A stretch of DNA of 8,141 nt from Anaerolineae bacterium (GTDB lineage: Bacteria; Chloroflexota; Anaerolineae; Promineifilales; Promineifilaceae), in assembly GCA_014879345.1 (NCBI GenBank), contig JACSSI010000188.1, positions 1-8,141 on the forward strand. The letters are read 5' to 3'. Below, piece by piece: positions 5,716 through 8,141 of the stretch. Under the pieces are notes generated by a model, which worked only from the letters and a program-made list of their open reading frames with translations, was not told the origin of the DNA and searched no databases. Each line of letters starts with the position of its first letter. Within the stretch, counting starts at the first letter, position 1. The translations under genes and the position numbers were made by a program.

Positions 5716-7131
5716 CTACGCCGTACGCAACGTAAAATAAAAGGTACTGCCTTTGCCTTCTTTGCTTTCTGCCCATAAACGGCCGTTATGAGCATGTACA
5801 ATATGGCGGGCAATGGCTAAACCAAGACCCGTGCCGCCTTGACCACGTGTGCGGGCACGGTCAGATTTATAGAATCGTTCAAAAATACGGGGCAAATCCT
5901 CTGCTGTAATACCCACGCCACTATCTTCAACGCTAAAAATCACCGATGGCGACAAGTTCATAATTTCACGTTTCACTGATTTAGGAGCATCCTCGGGCAA
6001 AAAAGCAGAGATAGTGACTGTGCCTTCCCTGGTAAACTTGAGCGCATTGTGAACGAGATTATTGACCACCTGCTGCATACGGTCAGCATCCGCAAAAACA
6101 TAAGGTAAATCCTCTGGGACATTAAGAATGAGCTTGATTTTGTCTCGCTTGGCTTGGGCTTTAAAGCGTTCGACAGGGATTTGGATAAGGTCACAAACGG
6201 CCGTTGGCGACAACCGAATCGGCACACGACCAGACTCAATGCGCGAAAGCTCCAGCAGTTCCTCCACCATCTGCGTCAGCGTATCAACCTCATGGTCGGC
6301 ACGGCTCAGAAAACGACGAGCCGCAGGCGGATCATCCAGAGCGCCCACTTGCAACGTTTCCACCACAGCCCGGAGCGAAGCCAGCGGCGTGCGCAGCTCG
6401 TGAGAAATATTACTGATAAAATCACGGCGCACCGTTTCCAACCGCCGAATCGTCGTTAAATCTTGCAAAATCACCAGATACGCCTGGGACTCTTTTTGCT
6501 GGAAGGGTGTGATAACAGCTTGAAGGAATAAATTCTGACCCACTTCGATAGCGGCCATCTGTTCCACCCCTTCCTGTTGACAGCGCTGCCACAAATTAAT
6601 CAACTCGTGGTGGCGCAGCACCTCCGCCAGCGTATGCCCCACAGCTTTTTCAGCAGTGGTACCTAATAAACGATAACCTGCCGGATTGATTTGGCGGACA
6701 CGCCCAATATGGTCGGCAATAATAACGCCATCCGCCATATAAACGAGCACCCGGGACAATTGATCCCGTTCTTCTCGCAGATGGGCGATAACTTCATTAT
6801 CCTGGTCAACCAATTGACTGTAGTTCCGTGAGAATTCTTCAATTTCACCTTTGCCCTGGCGCGGCAAGGTAGTATCACGTTCGCCACTCAGCAGCCGCTG
6901 GGTGAGGGCAGTAAGCTGATTGATTTGTTGCTCAAGACGATTTGAAATGAGGAGACCAAGCAGGAAGGTGAGTAAAAGAAGGAGGAGGGTGGTAGAGAGA
7001 ACGGCCGTTCCCACACAACGTGCATCGCCATAACAAGATGGACGGGCCAGGTAAACCATCAGCCCTCCCATCACCACGAGGATTAAAAACACAAATGGCA
7101 GAGTGATGCGCCACCGCATCTTCGACATCAT
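5716..7131 (-). CDS. phoR: PhoR-like phosphate-sensing histidine kinase
   Basis: Membrane sensor kinase, 471 residues, pairing with the adjacent regulator. Two membrane segments (about 9-28 and 42-63) flank a tiny external loop with Cys33 and Cys39. A HAMP-like region (about 60-115) and a PAS domain (about 121-225) follow, which is the usual PhoR layout. The HisKA motif is FISNISHELRTPL with phosphoacceptor His244. The catalytic domain shows the N-box (Asn358, Asn362 in VVNNLVHNALKF), G1 DSGVG (403-407), the F-box FERFYK (417-422) and G2 GTGLGLAI (433-440). All catalytic motifs are intact. A second Met lies directly after the first, so the start could be one codon later. There is no clear Shine-Dalgarno; with only 6 bp after the regulator stop, translation is probably coupled. 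The phosphate role is inferred from architecture and the facing pst operon. Confidence 0.9.
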   Translation of the reverse strand: MMSKMRWRITLPFVFLILVVMGGLMVYLARPSCYGDARCVGTAVLSTTLLLLLLTFLLGLLISNRLEQQINQLTALTQRLLSGERDTTLPRQGKGEIEEFSRNYSQLVDQDNEVIAHLREERDQLSRVLVYMADGVIIADHIGRVRQINPAGYRLLGTTAEKAVGHTLAEVLRHHELINLWQRCQQEGVEQMAAIEVGQNLFLQAVITPFQQKESQAYLVILQDLTTIRRLETVRRDFISNISHELRTPLASLRAVVETLQVGALDDPPAARRFLSRADHEVDTLTQMVEELLELSRIESGRVPIRLSPTAVCDLIQIPVERFKAQAKRDKIKLILNVPEDLPYVFADADRMQQVVNNLVHNALKFTREGTVTISAFLPEDAPKSVKREIMNLSPSVIFSVEDSGVGITAEDLPRIFERFYKSDRARTRGQGGTGLGLAIARHIVHAHNGRLWAESKEGKGSTFYFTLRTA

Positions 7132-7137
7132 AAGCGT

Positions 7138-7875
7138 TTAACCGTCAAACCGATAGCCGATGCCGCGTACCGTCACAATACGCTGGGCATTTTGCGGGTC
7201 AGGCTCGATTTTTTCGCGTAGCCACCGTACATGCACATCCACAGTACGGCTGTTGCCATCATAAGACCAGCCCCAAACACGCTCTAAAATCAAATCGCGT
7301 GACAACGCCATTCCCTGATTCCGTGCCAAAAAATAGAGAAGTTCAAACTCCTTCGGCTTAAGGCGGATAGCTTCCTCATCCAGACGCACTTCTCGCCGCT
7401 TCTGATCAATCACCAAATTGCCATAGGCCAGGGAAGAGGCTGATTTCTGTCGCCCCATAGCGTCTTCACCATCAGCATCCAATTGCTCAGAGACGATATC
7501 TTCACGAATCAGTTCAACTCGGCGCAGCAGTGCTTTAACACGAGCCAGTAATTCTCTCATGCTAAACGGCTTGGTGAGGTAATCGTCGGCGCCCATTTCC
7601 AAGCCAACAATTTTGTCTACCTCTTCACTGCGCGCGGTGAGCATGATGATAGGCACGCTCAATTCCTTGCGTAAGATACGGCACACTTCAAAGCCGTCAA
7701 TACCGGGCAGCATCACGTCCAACACGATGAGATCTGGCAGCGTTTCTCGTGCAATTTTAACGGCATCACGGCCGTTTTCGGCCGTATAAACCTGATACCC
7801 TTGATGGTCGAGATTATACTCAAGCGTTTCCAGGAGCGTTCGTTCATCTTCAACTACTAAAACTTTATAATCCAT
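7138..7875 (-). CDS. phoB: PhoB/PhoP-like OmpR-family response regulator
   Basis: DNA-binding regulator activated by the adjacent kinase; 245 residues. The receiver domain (1-120) has the acidic pair Glu9-Asp10, phosphoacceptor Asp53 in VLDVMLPGIDG, Thr80 and Lys102 in TKPFSMRELL. The winged-helix domain (about 141-245) has LKPKEFELLYFLARN (172-186), recognition-helix region SRTVDVHVRWLREKIE (199-214) and the wing TVRGIGYRF (235-243). The linker (about 116-140) is long and acidic, making the protein somewhat longer than typical PhoB. It is the first gene of its operon. A promoter lies so close that the ATG may be at or near the transcript 5' end, and no Shine-Dalgarno is visible. Assignment to phosphate control rests on family likeness and the neighbouring pst genes; RegX3/PhoP are equivalent names in other groups. 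Confidence 0.92.
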   Translation of the reverse strand: MDYKVLVVEDERTLLETLEYNLDHQGYQVYTAENGRDAVKIARETLPDLIVLDVMLPGIDGFEVCRILRKELSVPIIMLTARSEEVDKIVGLEMGADDYLTKPFSMRELLARVKALLRRVELIREDIVSEQLDADGEDAMGRQKSASSLAYGNLVIDQKRREVRLDEEAIRLKPKEFELLYFLARNQGMALSRDLILERVWGWSYDGNSRTVDVHVRWLREKIEPDPQNAQRIVTVRGIGYRFDG

Positions 7876-7881
7876 AGGTCG

Positions 7882-7910
7882 TTTTTAGCAGTGAACGATA
7901 CGACTGTCAA
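7882..7910 (-). promoter_or_regulatory. Extended -10 promoter of phoB-phoR-chrA
   Basis: Read on the minus strand, a perfect -35 TTGACA (7910-7905) is followed by a 17-base spacer and TAAAAA (7887-7882). The -10 box matches TATAAT at four of six bases and has TG in the extended -10 position. Counting six bases past the -10 box puts the start of transcription at or next to the A of the phoB ATG (7875), so the message would be leaderless or nearly so. That agrees with the lack of a ribosome binding site. Confidence 0.6.
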
Positions 7911-7958
7911 TAAAATTCAAATGTTCCTCCAACTGGGTGTCAGCAATTCTCATGAAGA

Positions 7959-8009
7959 CTAGGTGTAGGCGTGGGACAGGCGGATCATAAATTTGCCAGC
8001 CACCAACAT
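7959..8009 (-). CDS. Possible 16-codon leader ORF upstream of phoB
   Basis: On the minus strand, ATG at 8009 follows GGGAG (8019-8015) at five-base spacing, a strong ribosome binding site, and the frame reads MLVAGKFMIRLSHAYT before TAG. The Shine-Dalgarno touches the first arm of the 7971-8030 inverted repeat and the second arm lies inside the reading frame. It is not recognised and such a short frame can arise by chance. It lies upstream of the apparent phoB promoter, so it would need its own transcript. Confidence 0.15.
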   Translation of the reverse strand: MLVAGKFMIRLSHAYT

Positions 8010-8030
8010 GTCTTCTCCCGCCTGTCTCAC
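7971..8030. repeat. 13-bp inverted repeat upstream of phoB
   Basis: GTGGGACAGGCGG (7971-7983) is the reverse complement of CCGCCTGTCTCAC (8018-8030) apart from one position that is G-U compatible, with a 34-base spacer. As RNA it would make a stable stem with a large loop; as DNA it could be a paired binding site. No T tract flanks either side. Confidence 0.55.
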
Positions 8031-8089
8031 CCCAATTTTGGGCAAGATTGCACGGTGAAAAACTGAGAGTGTGGTCTAAAGTTGTGTAC

Positions 8090-8133
8090 GAGACTACAAA
8101 AGTCTCCTCAAATTTAATGCCAATTAGTATTGG
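8090..8133. repeat. Two small inverted repeats at the right edge
   Basis: GAGACT (8090-8095) pairs perfectly with AGTCTC (8101-8106) over five bases. CCAAT (8120-8124) pairs with ATTGG (8129-8133) over TAGT. They may be operators of phoB or of a gene beyond the window edge; nothing else is recognisable in this part of the non-coding stretch. Confidence 0.3.
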
Positions 8134-8141
8134 TAAGACTT

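Larger units (their letters stand above)
1367..7009. repeat. Iterated palindrome AACGGCCGTT, seven exact copies
   Basis: Exact copies occur at 1367-1376, 2038-2047, 4626-4635, 5070-5079, 5778-5787, 6196-6205 and 7000-7009. One-base variants are at 4695-4704, 5362-5371 and 7767-7776, and further CGGCCG cores at 2631, 3998 and 7779. All are inside genes. They are read in different frames: Thr-Ala-Val in most, Asn-Gly-Arg at 5778 and 7767, Arg-Pro-Phe at 5362. The signal therefore lies in the DNA, not in one protein motif. About 0.008 copies of a given 10-mer are expected in this length with even base use. It is comparable in kind to the cyanobacterial HIP1 repeat. Confidence 0.8.

Noticed and set aside
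7876..8141. CRISPR array or tRNA in the right-hand non-coding region
   Set aside because: No regularly spaced direct repeats and no cloverleaf or TTCRANY-type T-arm could be found; only isolated inverted repeats.

Overview
The window is a phosphate-starvation locus from a bacterium. A high-affinity phosphate ABC importer lies on the + strand (pstS-pstC-pstA-pstB-pstB). It faces a minus-strand operon holding a PhoB/PhoR-type two-component system and a ChrA-type anion transporter. Base composition is moderate in GC. PstS is a predicted lipoprotein, which fits a monoderm-like envelope. The gene set, composition and a strongly iterated AACGGCCGTT palindrome suggest Chloroflexota (Anaerolineae-like) to me, but this is an inference and no marker gene here proves it.

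Layout. Positions 1-103 are the pstS upstream region, rich in short palindromes. pstS (TTG start at 104), pstC, pstA and the first pstB (start best placed at 2854) are tightly packed. A 106-bp gap with a GC-rich double-hairpin dispersed repeat (3623-3697) separates the first pstB from the second (3722-4477). After it come a short AT-rich repeat remnant and a strong rho-independent terminator (4521-4549). The minus-strand operon reads right to left: response regulator (7875-7138), histidine kinase (7131-5716) and chrA (5693-4548), with gaps of 6 and 22 bp. Positions 7876-8141 are non-coding, with a good promoter directly abutting the regulator's start codon and several inverted repeats further upstream.

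How it works together. PstS binds phosphate outside the membrane, PstC/PstA form the channel, and the two ATPases drive uptake. PhoR and PhoB would sense phosphate limitation and activate pst. No phoU is present in the window.

Main point of interest. The two PstB proteins are degenerate in complementary ways. PstB-1 (2854-3615) keeps the LSGGQ signature but has lost the Q-loop Gln (Ala94) and the Walker B catalytic Glu (Asn175). PstB-2 (3722-4477) keeps Walker A, Q-loop, Walker B Glu and the H-loop, but its signature is LNPGQ. In a head-to-tail heterodimer all the losses fall into one composite ATP site and the other stays fully canonical. This is the asymmetric arrangement known from heterodimeric ABC exporters, and it is unexpected for Pst, whose PstB is normally a homodimer.
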